Shown here piece after piece: positions 34,298-41,054 of a stretch of DNA of 48,899 bases. Source of the DNA: Candidatus Stoquefichus sp. (GTDB taxonomy: Bacteria; Bacillota_I; Bacilli_A; Erysipelotrichales; Coprobacillaceae); contig JAETUM010000018.1 in the NCBI GenBank assembly GCA_021768625.1, forward strand, positions 1 through 48,899, written 5' to 3'. Position numbers and translations under genes: made by a program. Numbering within the stretch: the stretch's first letter is position 1; every line of letters starts with the position of its first letter. Under the pieces are notes generated by a model that made no database searches, was not told where the DNA came from, and saw only the letters and a program-made list of their open reading frames with translations.

Positions 34298-34795
34298 TTG
34301 AGCCTTTTTATAGTATTCCAATTGGTCATGAAAAGCATGACTGTATGTTAATGGGTATGCAGATACTAGAACAAAATATTTTACTCTTTCCTCTAAAATG
34401 ACAAGATATTTTTCACTTTTTAGTAAAAGTGAATATCGAAATGTATTTCTATATTGCTTTTTCCATATACAATAATTATCACAATTTCCAAGACAATTAC
34501 ATTCCGTGTTATCTATCATAGCTTTTGGCCATTTTATACGTTCACATCGTCTAAAATCAGGGACTCTTTCTTCTATATCTCTATAATGTCCACATGTTAT
34601 GTGAAAATAACTTTCATATTTTCCATTATAAATAGGATGTTTTCTAGGCAAAACAGGTTTACCCATAAATACAGGATTAGAATTTAAAAAGTGATCAGAG
34701 AATATATTATATAAATAATTTTCATACAAATTCCAATCTCCATTAAAATCTTTAAGTTCAATTATTTCTGGGATCCATGAGCATTTATTTTCCAT
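34271..34795 (-). CDS. Uncharacterised Cys/His-containing protein paired with DUF3800
   Basis: A 174-residue protein I cannot assign. It has a central Cys-rich stretch (C-N-C-x3-C-x3-C) and a following block RYSLLLKSEKYLVILEERVK then YFVLVSAYPL. The N-terminal half contains SYFHITCGHYRDIEERVPDF and RCERIKW. The strand-rich C-terminal half with conserved-looking Arg, Glu and Tyr residues recalls small phage-borne nucleases of the PBECR/RelE-like type, but this is only an impression. It overlaps the upstream DUF3800 gene by 11 bases, so the two are made together. Confidence 0.75.
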   Translation of the reverse strand: MENKCSWIPEIIELKDFNGDWNLYENYLYNIFSDHFLNSNPVFMGKPVLPRKHPIYNGKYESYFHITCGHYRDIEERVPDFRRCERIKWPKAMIDNTECNCLGNCDNYCIWKKQYRNTFRYSLLLKSEKYLVILEERVKYFVLVSAYPLTYSHAFHDQLEYYKKAQETENAIIR

Positions 34796-35498
34796 AATCT
34801 GCCTCCCAAGCTAACAAATTGATTTTTCTTTCTTTAGAAAGAGTAGTACGTGTTAGAGAATAACCACTAAGTTCTTTAATATGATTACAAATAGCTTGTT
34901 TAGCACTTCCAATATTTTCGTCATTTGGAAAAATTCTATTTGCATATGCCATAGCTCCAACAAATATATCTACAAGTTGCATAATTTGAACTTCATGTGA
35001 TCTAATTGGTTGTATTTTTCTTATAACTCTTGCATTAAAGTCATATTGTGAATGTCTAATAACTTCTAAAAGTTTTTGTGATTTTTGATATGAATTTGTA
35101 TCTTTGATATCTATATAAATGTTGTGTGAGTCAAAAGGATGAAGAATAGTTTTTAGCATATTAAAATACATTTTATAGTACCACTCATCATGTGTTTGAT
35201 TATATAATTTATGGTTTAATTTTTGTTTATCTTTAATAATTACACATCTAAAGGATAAATCGTCATCTTGAAAAAAATAATCTATTAAATCAATATACAG
35301 TCTTATATTTGCTGGACTAATTTTTGTCCATTTTACTTCAGAATTTATACTAATATGATTCTTTTCTTTAATACGAATGATATTTTTGTTTATTTCCTTT
35401 ATTTTATCTTTTGCACAATATATTGCACCAATAGTCATAGAATTACTTTTATCATGTTCTAAATGGCAGCTTTCATCACAATATATATTATATTCCAT
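34785..35498 (-). CDS. DUF3800 domain protein, predicted RNase H-like fold
   Basis: A 237-residue protein with the DUF3800 pattern. YCDES at residues 6-10 gives the first acidic pair, NIYIDIKDTNSYQKSQKLL is in the middle, and SHEVQIMQLVDIFVGAMAYANR lies at the C-terminus, where the Q-x3-D is characteristic. DUF3800 proteins are thought to have an RNase H-like nuclease fold and occur on phages and in defence islands; their role is unknown. AAAGGAGGAATT precedes its ATG. Position between the repressor region and the integrase is typical of lysogenic conversion or superinfection-exclusion cargo. Confidence 0.8.
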   Translation of the reverse strand: MEYNIYCDESCHLEHDKSNSMTIGAIYCAKDKIKEINKNIIRIKEKNHISINSEVKWTKISPANIRLYIDLIDYFFQDDDLSFRCVIIKDKQKLNHKLYNQTHDEWYYKMYFNMLKTILHPFDSHNIYIDIKDTNSYQKSQKLLEVIRHSQYDFNARVIRKIQPIRSHEVQIMQLVDIFVGAMAYANRIFPNDENIGSAKQAICNHIKELSGYSLTRTTLSKERKINLLAWEADYGK

Positions 35499-35514
35499 GT
35501 TCCAAATTCCTCCT

Positions 35515-35952
35515 TTAAAAATTATTTAATGAATACCATATCTCTAAAGGTATTCCTTTTTCTTTTACAATAAAATCAAAATTTCCTATGTCCTGTAAAT
35601 CTTCTTTGTTTAGATCAGAGAAGAGTAGGCAACAGGCGAATTTATTTGCTTCACGTTCTAATCTTCCTTTATACATTCCTTTTAGAAAGTAAAAACTTAT
35701 ACTCTCGTCGTGATGAAGAATGTAATGCCCGATTTCATGGGCAATCAAAAAATTCTCATATCTATAATCTAATCCATTTTTGAGAAATATAGAAAAATGA
35801 TTATTGTAGTTTTTAATCAAACAAGATTCTGTTCTTTTGTTTTTGAAGTTTTTATGATTTAAATCAATGTTTAAAATATCAGCTAATTCTCTAACATTAG
35901 ATGTTCCATACTTAGAAATTAAATCTTCAGATGTCTTTAAAATTGTATTCAT
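35515..35952 (-). CDS. ImmA/IrrE family metallopeptidase
   Basis: A 145-residue zinc peptidase with H72-E-I-G-H76 in the segment LIAHEIGHYILHHDES. It also has a downstream REANKFACCLL region whose Glu is the likely third ligand. In ICEBs1 and many Gram-positive phages the ImmA protein cleaves the cognate repressor to trigger induction. It lies 20 bases downstream of the CI-like repressor in the same direction. That repressor lacks a LexA-type self-cleavage domain, which fits ImmA-mediated induction. Confidence 0.9.
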   Translation of the reverse strand: MNTILKTSEDLISKYGTSNVRELADILNIDLNHKNFKNKRTESCLIKNYNNHFSIFLKNGLDYRYENFLIAHEIGHYILHHDESISFYFLKGMYKGRLEREANKFACCLLFSDLNKEDLQDIGNFDFIVKEKGIPLEIWYSLNNF

Positions 35953-35972
35953 AATACAGCACTCCTTATATT

Positions 35973-36410
35973 TTATTTCTTGTGCTTTTTTGCCATGATT
36001 CTCAACATGTCAGCCACATCTTCCGCCATATCCATAATTTCATCATCTTCCATCAGTTCCAAGTCATATCCTCCAAAATTTGCAATCATAGGTTGTTCAA
36101 GAATAAACTTAATAGCATCTTGAGGTGTTTCAAAGTATTCTGGAATATTAGAATTAGAATCATAATTATTTTTTTCAGGTATATATCCACTAATCTGTAA
36201 TAAAGTATCTAATGATATATTCATTGCATTGCTAATTTGTTTTAGCGTTTCAATAGTAGGAGATACAGGTTTACTTGTCCTTGGATCTATACCGTTTTCT
36301 AATTTGTTTAAATAAGTATGACTAATGCCTAAATATTCTGAAAAATCTCTTAAACTCATGTTTTTTTTCTTTCTCTCTTTTCTTAAAAATTCTCCTAGCT
36401 TGTTATCCAT
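35973..36410 (-). CDS. CI-like phage repressor (XRE helix-turn-helix)
   Basis: A 145-residue repressor. The N-terminal HTH runs from LGEFLRKERKKKNMSLRDFS through EYLGISHTYLNKLENGIDPR. The C-terminal part is acidic, with no S24 peptidase motifs. The ATG at 36410 is used because AGGAGG on the minus strand is eight bases upstream; a GTG nine bases earlier is less likely. It diverges from the Cro-like gene across a 150-bp region containing four operator copies. Confidence 0.9.
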   Translation of the reverse strand: MDNKLGEFLRKERKKKNMSLRDFSEYLGISHTYLNKLENGIDPRTSKPVSPTIETLKQISNAMNISLDTLLQISGYIPEKNNYDSNSNIPEYFETPQDAIKFILEQPMIANFGGYDLELMEDDEIMDMAEDVADMLRIMAKKHKK

Positions 36411-36433
36411 GTATAACACCTCCTACATAAAAT

Positions 36434-36449
36434 GTAATACATAGTATAC
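36434..36449. promoter_or_regulatory. Operator copy 1 (repressor side)
   Basis: GTAATACATAGTATAC matches the 16-bp palindromic operator GTAAACCATAGTTTAC at 13 of 16 positions. It lies 24 bases upstream of the CI start, where it would control the repressor's own promoter. Confidence 0.7.
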
Positions 36450-36479
36450 ATTTTATCAACAAAAAAATAGTAAAATTAT

Positions 36480-36495
36480 GTATTTCATAGTTGAC
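36480..36495. promoter_or_regulatory. Operator copy 2, overlapping the cro -35 box
   Basis: GTATTTCATAGTTGAC matches the operator at 12 of 16 positions. Its 3' end forms part of the TTGACA -35 box, so binding would block the early promoter. This is the weakest copy. Confidence 0.5.
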
Positions 36496-36519
36496 ATCAT
36501 TTGTAAACCATAGTATACT
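36491..36519 (+). promoter_or_regulatory. Early (PR-like) promoter of the cro gene
   Basis: TTGACA (36491-36496), a 17-base spacer and TATACT (36514-36519) form an almost perfect sigma-A promoter. It is covered by operator copies 2 and 3. Confidence 0.85.
36503..36518. promoter_or_regulatory. Operator copy 3, overlapping the cro -10 box
   Basis: GTAAACCATAGTATAC matches the operator at 15 of 16 positions and covers the spacer and -10 of the early promoter. Its start is 23 bases after copy 2. Confidence 0.8.
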
Positions 36520-36527
36520 TAAATTGT

Positions 36528-36543
36528 GGAAACAATGGTTTAC
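36528..36543. promoter_or_regulatory. Operator copy 4, in the cro leader
   Basis: On the minus strand this reads GTAAACCATTGTTTCC, 14 of 16 matches. It starts 25 bases after copy 3 and lies between the transcription start and the cro ribosome site. Confidence 0.7.
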
Positions 36544-36559
36544 ACAGAAAGGAGAAAAT

Positions 36560-36757
36560 ATGAAAAATAGAATTAAAGAATTTAGAATAAAACAAAAAAT
36601 GAGTCAAAATGATCTTGCTATAAAAGCTGGATTAACTCGACCATATATTTCTAAATTAGAAAATAATGAAGTAGATGTGATTAAGAGTAATACTATGCTT
36701 GCTATTTCTAATGCATTAAAAAAACCTATAAACTCTATTTTTTTTAATGATGAGTAA
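36560..36757 (+). CDS. Cro-like XRE-family regulator
   Basis: A 65-residue single-domain helix-turn-helix protein. It starts MKNRIKEFRIKQKMSQNDLA and has the recognition region AGLTRPYISKLENNEVD. The ATG at 36560 follows AAAGGAGAAA. It diverges from the CI-like repressor and is the first early gene. Its stop codon lies inside operator copy 5. Confidence 0.9.
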   Translation: MKNRIKEFRIKQKMSQNDLAIKAGLTRPYISKLENNEVDVIKSNTMLAISNALKKPINSIFFNDE

Positions 36758-36769
36758 ACCATAGTTTAC
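36754..36769. promoter_or_regulatory. Operator copy 5, perfect palindrome at the end of cro
   Basis: GTAAACCATAGTTTAC is the perfect inverted repeat (GTAAAC, CATA, GTTTAC) and overlaps the cro stop codon. It is 226 bases from copy 4 and could allow looping or roadblock repression. Past it, up to 36,902, I see only two small hairpins (36779-36804 and CCGT/ACGG at 36833-36844). Confidence 0.8.
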
Positions 36770-36902
36770 TAAAGCACAACTTCATAATATCATATTTATG
36801 AAGTGTATGAATTTGAATTTCTCATTTGAACGCCGTATAAACGGAGTTTAAGTGAAAAATGTAAAAAAAGTTATTTGCAACAAAATGAATAGGAGGAGAA
36901 GT

Positions 36903-37034
36903 ATGGAAAAAGAGATTATGATTAAAATTAATAATGACTCATTGGATGAAACATTAGAAAAAACGAAACGACTTGTTGAACTTTTGAAAGAAGTTGAACA
37001 AATTATCGAATCGCTTTTTCAAAATAATAATTAG
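36903..37034 (+). CDS. Small phage protein, predicted helical
   Basis: A 43-residue protein, MEKEIMIKINNDSLDETLEK and so on, forming one likely amphipathic helix (LEKTKRLVELLKEVEQIIES). AGGAGGAG is well spaced from the ATG at 36903. Short proteins of this style are common in the early region of Firmicute prophages; function unknown. Its stop overlaps that of the convergent gene at 37031. Confidence 0.65.
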   Translation: MEKEIMIKINNDSLDETLEKTKRLVELLKEVEQIIESLFQNNN

Positions 37035-37363
37035 AAACCAAGCTGTCTTGATACATATTGAGAAGTAGCTTCATTTAACATATCTTCCCAGTTGTCAAAT
37101 TTTGTACTTGCTGCAATGTGTTCGTCAAATTCTTTGTCTGGGATTGCTTCAAAGTCTTCATTGGTTTCAACACTAAAGCCGCCAGCACTAAGCAATTCAT
37201 CAATAGAGGAAAAAGAAGTATATTTTTGCATAAATGATTTTGTAAACAATTCTTCAAAAGAAACTTGTTTTGTTTGATTTAGTTTTTCTGCATTTCTTTG
37301 CAATTGTTTTAATTCTTTTTCTAACTTATCAAGACCTTTGACTTTTATTCCTGATTTAGACAT
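37031..37363 (-). CDS. Widespread uncharacterised mobile-element protein
   Basis: A 110-residue protein with an N-terminal coiled helix (LDKLEKELKQLQRNAEKL) and a well-defined C-terminal part: FTKSFMQKYTSFSSIDELL, EDFEAIPDKEFDEHI and NWEDMLNEATSQYVSRQLGF. From memory very similar proteins occur on many Firmicute mobile elements without assigned function. It is the only clear minus-strand gene here besides the one at 37677, so it is expressed separately from the lytic operon and may be active in lysogeny. GAGGTGA precedes its start. Confidence 0.8.
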   Translation of the reverse strand: MSKSGIKVKGLDKLEKELKQLQRNAEKLNQTKQVSFEELFTKSFMQKYTSFSSIDELLSAGGFSVETNEDFEAIPDKEFDEHIAASTKFDNWEDMLNEATSQYVSRQLGF

Positions 37364-37425
37364 ATAATTTCACCTCACTTTCAACTTTTAATTATAATTT
37401 AAGGTTTTTGTTAAAGTGAGGAGAA

Positions 37426-37458
37426 TGTACAAAATGCAGCTTTCTTGTACAAGATGCA
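37426..37458. repeat. Pair of 13-bp direct repeats 20 bp apart
   Basis: TGTACAAAATGCA (37426-37438) and TGTACAAGATGCA (37446-37458) differ at one base. The 20-bp period is about two helical turns, as expected for a protein-binding site. They lie between the divergent 37031 and 37592 genes. Confidence 0.7.
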
Positions 37459-37494
37459 AATTATGATGAAAAAAGATGAAATAAATATAAGTTT

Positions 37495-37568
37495 GTTCTC
37501 TCTAAGCAGGTAGTCTTCTATCTCCAAATATAAATCCAAACAATTAAGGGTACCTGCTTAGAGAGAAC
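37495..37568 (+). promoter_or_regulatory. Long perfect hairpin in the leader of a small membrane peptide
   Basis: GTTCTCTCTAAGCAGGTA (37495-37512) is the exact reverse complement of TACCTGCTTAGAGAGAAC (37551-37568), an 18-bp stem with a 38-base loop. It ends 12 bases before the AAGGAGAG ribosome site of the 38-codon frame at 37592. Such a stable leader structure would strongly influence translation of that peptide or act as a separate RNA. Confidence 0.85.
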
Positions 37569-37591
37569 GAGCAAAAAGAAAGGAGAGCAGA

Positions 37592-37708
37592 ATGAAAACA
37601 AATAAAAAAAAGTCTTTAAGACTTACACCAGAAGTAACAATTGCTTTTATTTTATCTGTATCAGCATTGATACTTTCTATAGTATCCCTGCTTGTATCAA
37701 TAAACTGA
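37592..37708 (+). CDS. 38-residue single-helix membrane peptide, toxin-like
   Basis: The frame reads MKTNKKKSLRLTPEVTIAFI and continues with a hydrophobic stretch to VSLLVSIN. It has a basic cytoplasmic start and one transmembrane helix (about residues 15-37). AAGGAGAG is well placed. The size and layout resemble type I toxins such as Fst and TxpA, or holin-like peptides. It overlaps the 3' end of the convergent gene at 37677-37886 by 32 bases, as type I modules do. Toxicity is inference. Confidence 0.6.
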   Translation: MKTNKKKSLRLTPEVTIAFILSVSALILSIVSLLVSIN

Positions 37709-37886
37709 TGATTGCTACAACAAGTGCAATGGTGGCTATTATGATACTTAAAATAGAAATCACCCTATTAAAGATTGTATCTTTTCTTTGTGATTCAATG
37801 TATCGTTCAAAGTCTCCACGCATTCCTGTTGGATCAGAAATTGCTCTTTGTAAGTCTTCAACTTGTTGTTTTGTTAGTTTTTTCAT
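37677..37886 (-). CDS. Small membrane-anchored protein convergent with the toxin-like peptide
   Basis: A 69-residue protein: a charged N-terminus, KKLTKQQVEDLQRAISDPTG with ERYIESQRKDTIF, then one C-terminal membrane helix (about 43-65). The ATG at 37886 follows AGGAGGTA on the minus strand; the longer frame to 37943 has no ribosome site. The C-terminal coding region overlaps the end of the 37592 gene. I do not recognise a family. Confidence 0.65.
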   Translation of the reverse strand: MKKLTKQQVEDLQRAISDPTGMRGDFERYIESQRKDTIFNRVISILSIIIATIALVVAIISLLIQAGIL

Positions 37887-37937
37887 TATTTTATACCTCC
37901 TAAGGAGATTATAACACAAAGGAAAGGGGTGAAGCGA

Positions 37938-38174
37938 ATGCAAATAAATGAAACTGTGAGAATTGAAAAATCATCTGTTGTTTTACAAAGAGGTATTGAT
38001 TTCAATGATGAGGATTTGGAACTGGGTGAGTTTGCAGGTCAAATCAAAATTAGTGAAGACAGATTGCAAGAGATTGCTAAATCCAATGGTTTTGACAGAT
38101 GTAGCAAATGTAAAAATCTAATGGATTTCAATCAGGAATTTGTGAATGCAAAGTTTATTAAAAATCTTGAATAG
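37938..38174 (+). CDS. Small phage protein with a CxxC pair
   Basis: A 78-residue protein, MQINETVRIEKSSVVLQRGI and on, containing CSKCKNLMDF near residue 56, possibly half a zinc site. The ATG at 37938 is eight bases behind AAAGGGG, and the in-frame GTG at 37929 lies inside that site. Function unknown; it starts the longer plus-strand early operon. Confidence 0.6.
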   Translation: MQINETVRIEKSSVVLQRGIDFNDEDLELGEFAGQIKISEDRLQEIAKSNGFDRCSKCKNLMDFNQEFVNAKFIKNLE

Positions 38175-38191
38175 AAAGGAGAGTGATTGTT

Positions 38192-38524
38192 ATGGCTAGA
38201 CCATCAGCAAATCAGCAACTAGCAGAGGTAATAGAACAAATGAATACAGCAGCTAGAATGCAAGATCCATTATGTTATTTCTCAGCAGAAGAAGTTTCTA
38301 AATGGTTTTTAAATTCGCCGAGTCGAAAGTTAATTGATTATGCTAGAGAGTTTGGACTAATCAAGTATAAAAAGATTGGTCAAGAATATCGTTATAATCG
38401 ACAAATGGTTAATGATTTTCTTAAAATCATTGGAAATCATGAACTTAAAAACAGAGACGATTGTAAAAAGATTGCTGAAGAATTAAAGAAAGCCACTGCG
38501 GACACAGTGACTCAAAACAATTAA
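38192..38524 (+). CDS. Winged-helix DNA-binding protein, excisionase-like
   Basis: A 110-residue protein. Residues about 28-70, FSAEEVSKWFLNSPSRKLID through KYKKIGQEYRYNRQMVNDFL, look like a MerR/excisionase-type winged helix in which the KKIGQEYRY hairpin is the wing. The ATG at 38192 follows AAAGGAGAG. It may be the excisionase or an early regulator. The short distance to the recombination genes suits either. Confidence 0.6.
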   Translation: MARPSANQQLAEVIEQMNTAARMQDPLCYFSAEEVSKWFLNSPSRKLIDYAREFGLIKYKKIGQEYRYNRQMVNDFLKIIGNHELKNRDDCKKIAEELKKATADTVTQNN

Positions 38525-38534
38525 TCTATTAAAT

Positions 38535-38559
38535 TAATCATCTATATTTTAGATGATTA
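38535..38559 (+). promoter_or_regulatory. Hairpin upstream of the 38577 gene
   Basis: TAATCATCTA (38535-38544) pairs perfectly with TAGATGATTA (38550-38559) around TATTT. No T run follows, so it may be a processing or translation control element; the AGGAAAGG site begins at its foot. Confidence 0.6.
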
Positions 38560-38576
38560 GGAAAGGAAAAGCAAGT

Positions 38577-38807
38577 ATGGAAAACGTATTATTTTCAATG
38601 TCTCGTGCTTATTTACAACATAAGAAAATGGAATGTCTAGAAGAGCATGGAAAATATATTCAAAATGATGAGTTTAAAATAGCAATTATAAGTTTAGAAA
38701 AATATGAGAATTATTCAGAAAAATATGATTTTATTGATGACTTGTTTTGGAAGAAATATGACATGAATTATGAAAGGATAAAGAGATTATGCAAAAAAGA
38801 ACATTGA
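38577..38807 (+). CDS. Small phage protein of unknown function
   Basis: A 76-residue charged protein with no family I recognise, MENVLFSMSRAYLQHKKMEC and on, ending RIKRLCKKEH. The ATG at 38577 is about ten bases behind AGGAAAGG; an alternative in-frame ATG at 38553 lies in the hairpin. It overlaps the next small gene by 19 bases. Confidence 0.55.
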   Translation: MENVLFSMSRAYLQHKKMECLEEHGKYIQNDEFKIAIISLEKYENYSEKYDFIDDLFWKKYDMNYERIKRLCKKEH

Positions 38808-38956
38808 TCATACTGTTTGCCATATTCATTCTTTCAATGATTATTGGAGTAACAACATATGATGGTTCAATCAAAGGAACTCAACTCTTATGGTTGCTTA
38901 CTCTTATGTTGGAATATGTGTATTTAGATTATGAGGTGAACAAAGATGAAAATTAG
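38789..38956 (+). CDS. Small membrane protein
   Basis: A 55-residue protein with an N-terminal hydrophobic helix (TLIILFAIFILSMIIGV) and a second weaker one (QLLWLLTLMLEYVYL). It overlaps the genes on both sides, a layout typical of translationally coupled phage genes. Function unknown. Confidence 0.6.
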   Translation: MQKRTLIILFAIFILSMIIGVTTYDGSIKGTQLLWLLTLMLEYVYLDYEVNKDEN

Positions 38957-39083
38957 TAGACCAGATTTGATATGGAAAGATGAATATGAAGGACCATTAA
39001 CAAGGGAAAAGGCATATCCATATGTGGTAGCCACAAGTATAGCAATTTTAATTATTTTATTAAGCATAAAGTTTGTTTATTAA
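38946..39083 (+). CDS. Small C-terminally anchored membrane protein
   Basis: A 45-residue protein, MKISRPDLIWKDEYEGPLTR followed by a C-terminal helix (PYVVATSIAILIILLSIKFV). The ATG overlaps the previous frame by 11 bases and GAGGTGAAC lies upstream. Function unknown. Confidence 0.6.
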   Translation: MKISRPDLIWKDEYEGPLTREKAYPYVVATSIAILIILLSIKFVY

Positions 39084-39101
39084 GGAATAGGAGGATTTAG
39101 A

Positions 39102-41051
39102 ATGAAACTATTAAATATGAAACTTGAGAATTTTCAAGGCATCAAGCACTTAGAGCTAAATTTTAACGGATTGAACAAATCAATTCATGGTGACAACGCG
39201 ACAGGAAAGACAACAATTGCCAATGCACAAGCATGGTTATTAACTGGCAAATCATCGGACAACAGAAAAAACTATACTCCAAAGACAGAAAATGCACATG
39301 GATTGGAACATTCAGTTGAATGTACATATTCAACTGAAAATGGAATTATCATATTGAAGAAAGTTCTTAAAGAAAAATATACAAAGAAACGAGGTTCAAC
39401 AACTGCCGAGTTTAGTGGTCATGTTGTTGAATATTACAAAGATGGAGTACCAGTCAAAGAAAAGGAATTCAATGACTATTTGATTGCTACATTTAGGAAT
39501 TTAGAAAACATTCAATTGCTAAGCAATATTTTCTACTTTGCAGAGGTCATGAAGTGGGATAAGAGAAGACAACTCTTGATTGATATGTGTGGTGACTATT
39601 CAGATGACTACATCATTGCTAGCAATCCTGATTTGATTGATTTGAAGAATATTCTTCGAAAAGATGGAACCGCTGATCAATATCATACCGTCGATGATTT
39701 TATGAAGATGACAAAGGAACGCATGAAGAAGACAAATAGTGAAATGCAGTCTATTCCTGCAAGAATCGATGAAGCAACAAGAGCTATTCCTAATATTAGC
39801 AATCTTAGCAAAGAGGATCTAGAGCAAAAGTTGCATGGTAACAATTCAAGAATAGATTTGCTTATAAAAGAAAAGATAACTCTTGATTCATCAGATGATG
39901 AACAAAAAAAGAAAGATGAATTGATCAGGGATATTCAGACGCAAATCAAGGAAGCACGTATTGATCATCAAAATGAGTTTTCAAATAAGGCAGGTGCTGT
40001 CCAAAATAAAATCAATGAGATTTCTTCTCAAGTCAATGATATTCAGATGAAAATTTCAAATGTGAAAAGACGTATCAGAAATGCTGAAAATGATTTGAAC
40101 TATATGACTAATAGGAGAAATCAACTATTAGATGAATATAAAGAAGTCCAAGCAAAAGAATGGGATACTTTAAAAGAAATATGTCCTACATGTGGCAGAG
40201 TATTACCTGCAGATAGGGTTGACGAGTTGAAAGCAAAATTCAATCTTGATAAATCCAAGAAGCTCGAAGAAATCAATAAGTCAGGTCAAGCAGTTTCTAA
40301 AACTGCTATCCAAGAGCAACAATCGTTGATTGATGAGCTCAATAAGGAAAAAGATGCATTAGGAGCAGATTTCATTCTCAAAAAGCAGAAATTAAGCGAA
40401 TTGGAGCAATCAAAACCTAAAATGGAGCCGTTTGAAGGCACTGAAACTTATAAGGTTCTTCAGGATAAATTAAATAATGCAAACAGCATGTCAGTAAGCC
40501 GTATCAATGCAGAAAGAATTGCAAATATCGATAAAGAAATACATGCATTAGAAGATTCAAATCAAAACATTCAAGAGGACATCAGCAAGTTTTCAACTAC
40601 TGATTATCAGAACAGAAGAATCGATGAATTGAAGGATGCACAAAAAAAGTTGAGTGCCAGCTATGAAAAGATGGAATCAGAAATCTATTTATGCGAACAG
40701 TTCATCAAGGCAAAAGTCAATATGATTACAGAAAATATCAATGAGAAGTTTGAAAACGTGTCTTTTAAATTGTTTGATGTTCAAATCAATGGCGGTTTAA
40801 AGGAATGCTGTGAGGTCATGGTACCAACACCAGGAGGTGCAATGGTTCCTTATTCAACTGCAGCCAACAAGGCAGCTACATTCAATGCAGGACTAGAAAT
40901 AGTAGATGTATTCCAAAAATATTTAGGAATTGAAATACCTATATTCATAGACAATGCAGAAAGTGTCACAGAACTCAAACAAATTGACTCGCAGGTAATC
41001 AGATTAGTAGTAGATAAGAATTATAAAGAATTGACAATGATGGAGGATTAG
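39102..41051 (+). CDS. SbcC/Rad50-like AAA ATPase with zinc hook
   Basis: A 649-residue SMC-type ATPase. The N-terminus MKLLNMKLENFQGIKHLEL precedes Walker A G30-DNATGKT. Long coiled coils flank a zinc-hook motif CPTCG at 361-365. The C-terminal half ends with a Walker B-like IPIFIDNAESV. It lacks the canonical long signature loop of SbcC. Beside RecT it is likely part of the phage recombination and end-processing machinery. Codon use here is less A/T-biased than in flanking genes. Confidence 0.85.
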   Translation: MKLLNMKLENFQGIKHLELNFNGLNKSIHGDNATGKTTIANAQAWLLTGKSSDNRKNYTPKTENAHGLEHSVECTYSTENGIIILKKVLKEKYTKKRGSTTAEFSGHVVEYYKDGVPVKEKEFNDYLIATFRNLENIQLLSNIFYFAEVMKWDKRRQLLIDMCGDYSDDYIIASNPDLIDLKNILRKDGTADQYHTVDDFMKMTKERMKKTNSEMQSIPARIDEATRAIPNISNLSKEDLEQKLHGNNSRIDLLIKEKITLDSSDDEQKKKDELIRDIQTQIKEARIDHQNEFSNKAGAVQNKINEISSQVNDIQMKISNVKRRIRNAENDLNYMTNRRNQLLDEYKEVQAKEWDTLKEICPTCGRVLPADRVDELKAKFNLDKSKKLEEINKSGQAVSKTAIQEQQSLIDELNKEKDALGADFILKKQKLSELEQSKPKMEPFEGTETYKVLQDKLNNANSMSVSRINAERIANIDKEIHALEDSNQNIQEDISKFSTTDYQNRRIDELKDAQKKLSASYEKMESEIYLCEQFIKAKVNMITENINEKFENVSFKLFDVQINGGLKECCEVMVPTPGGAMVPYSTAANKAATFNAGLEIVDVFQKYLGIEIPIFIDNAESVTELKQIDSQVIRLVVDKNYKELTMMED

Positions 41052-41054
41052 AAA

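Noticed and set aside
34454-34687. A 77-codon plus-strand frame inside the unknown DUF3800 partner gene
   Set aside because: It is antisense to a gene with a good start and coupling, and has no ribosome site of its own.
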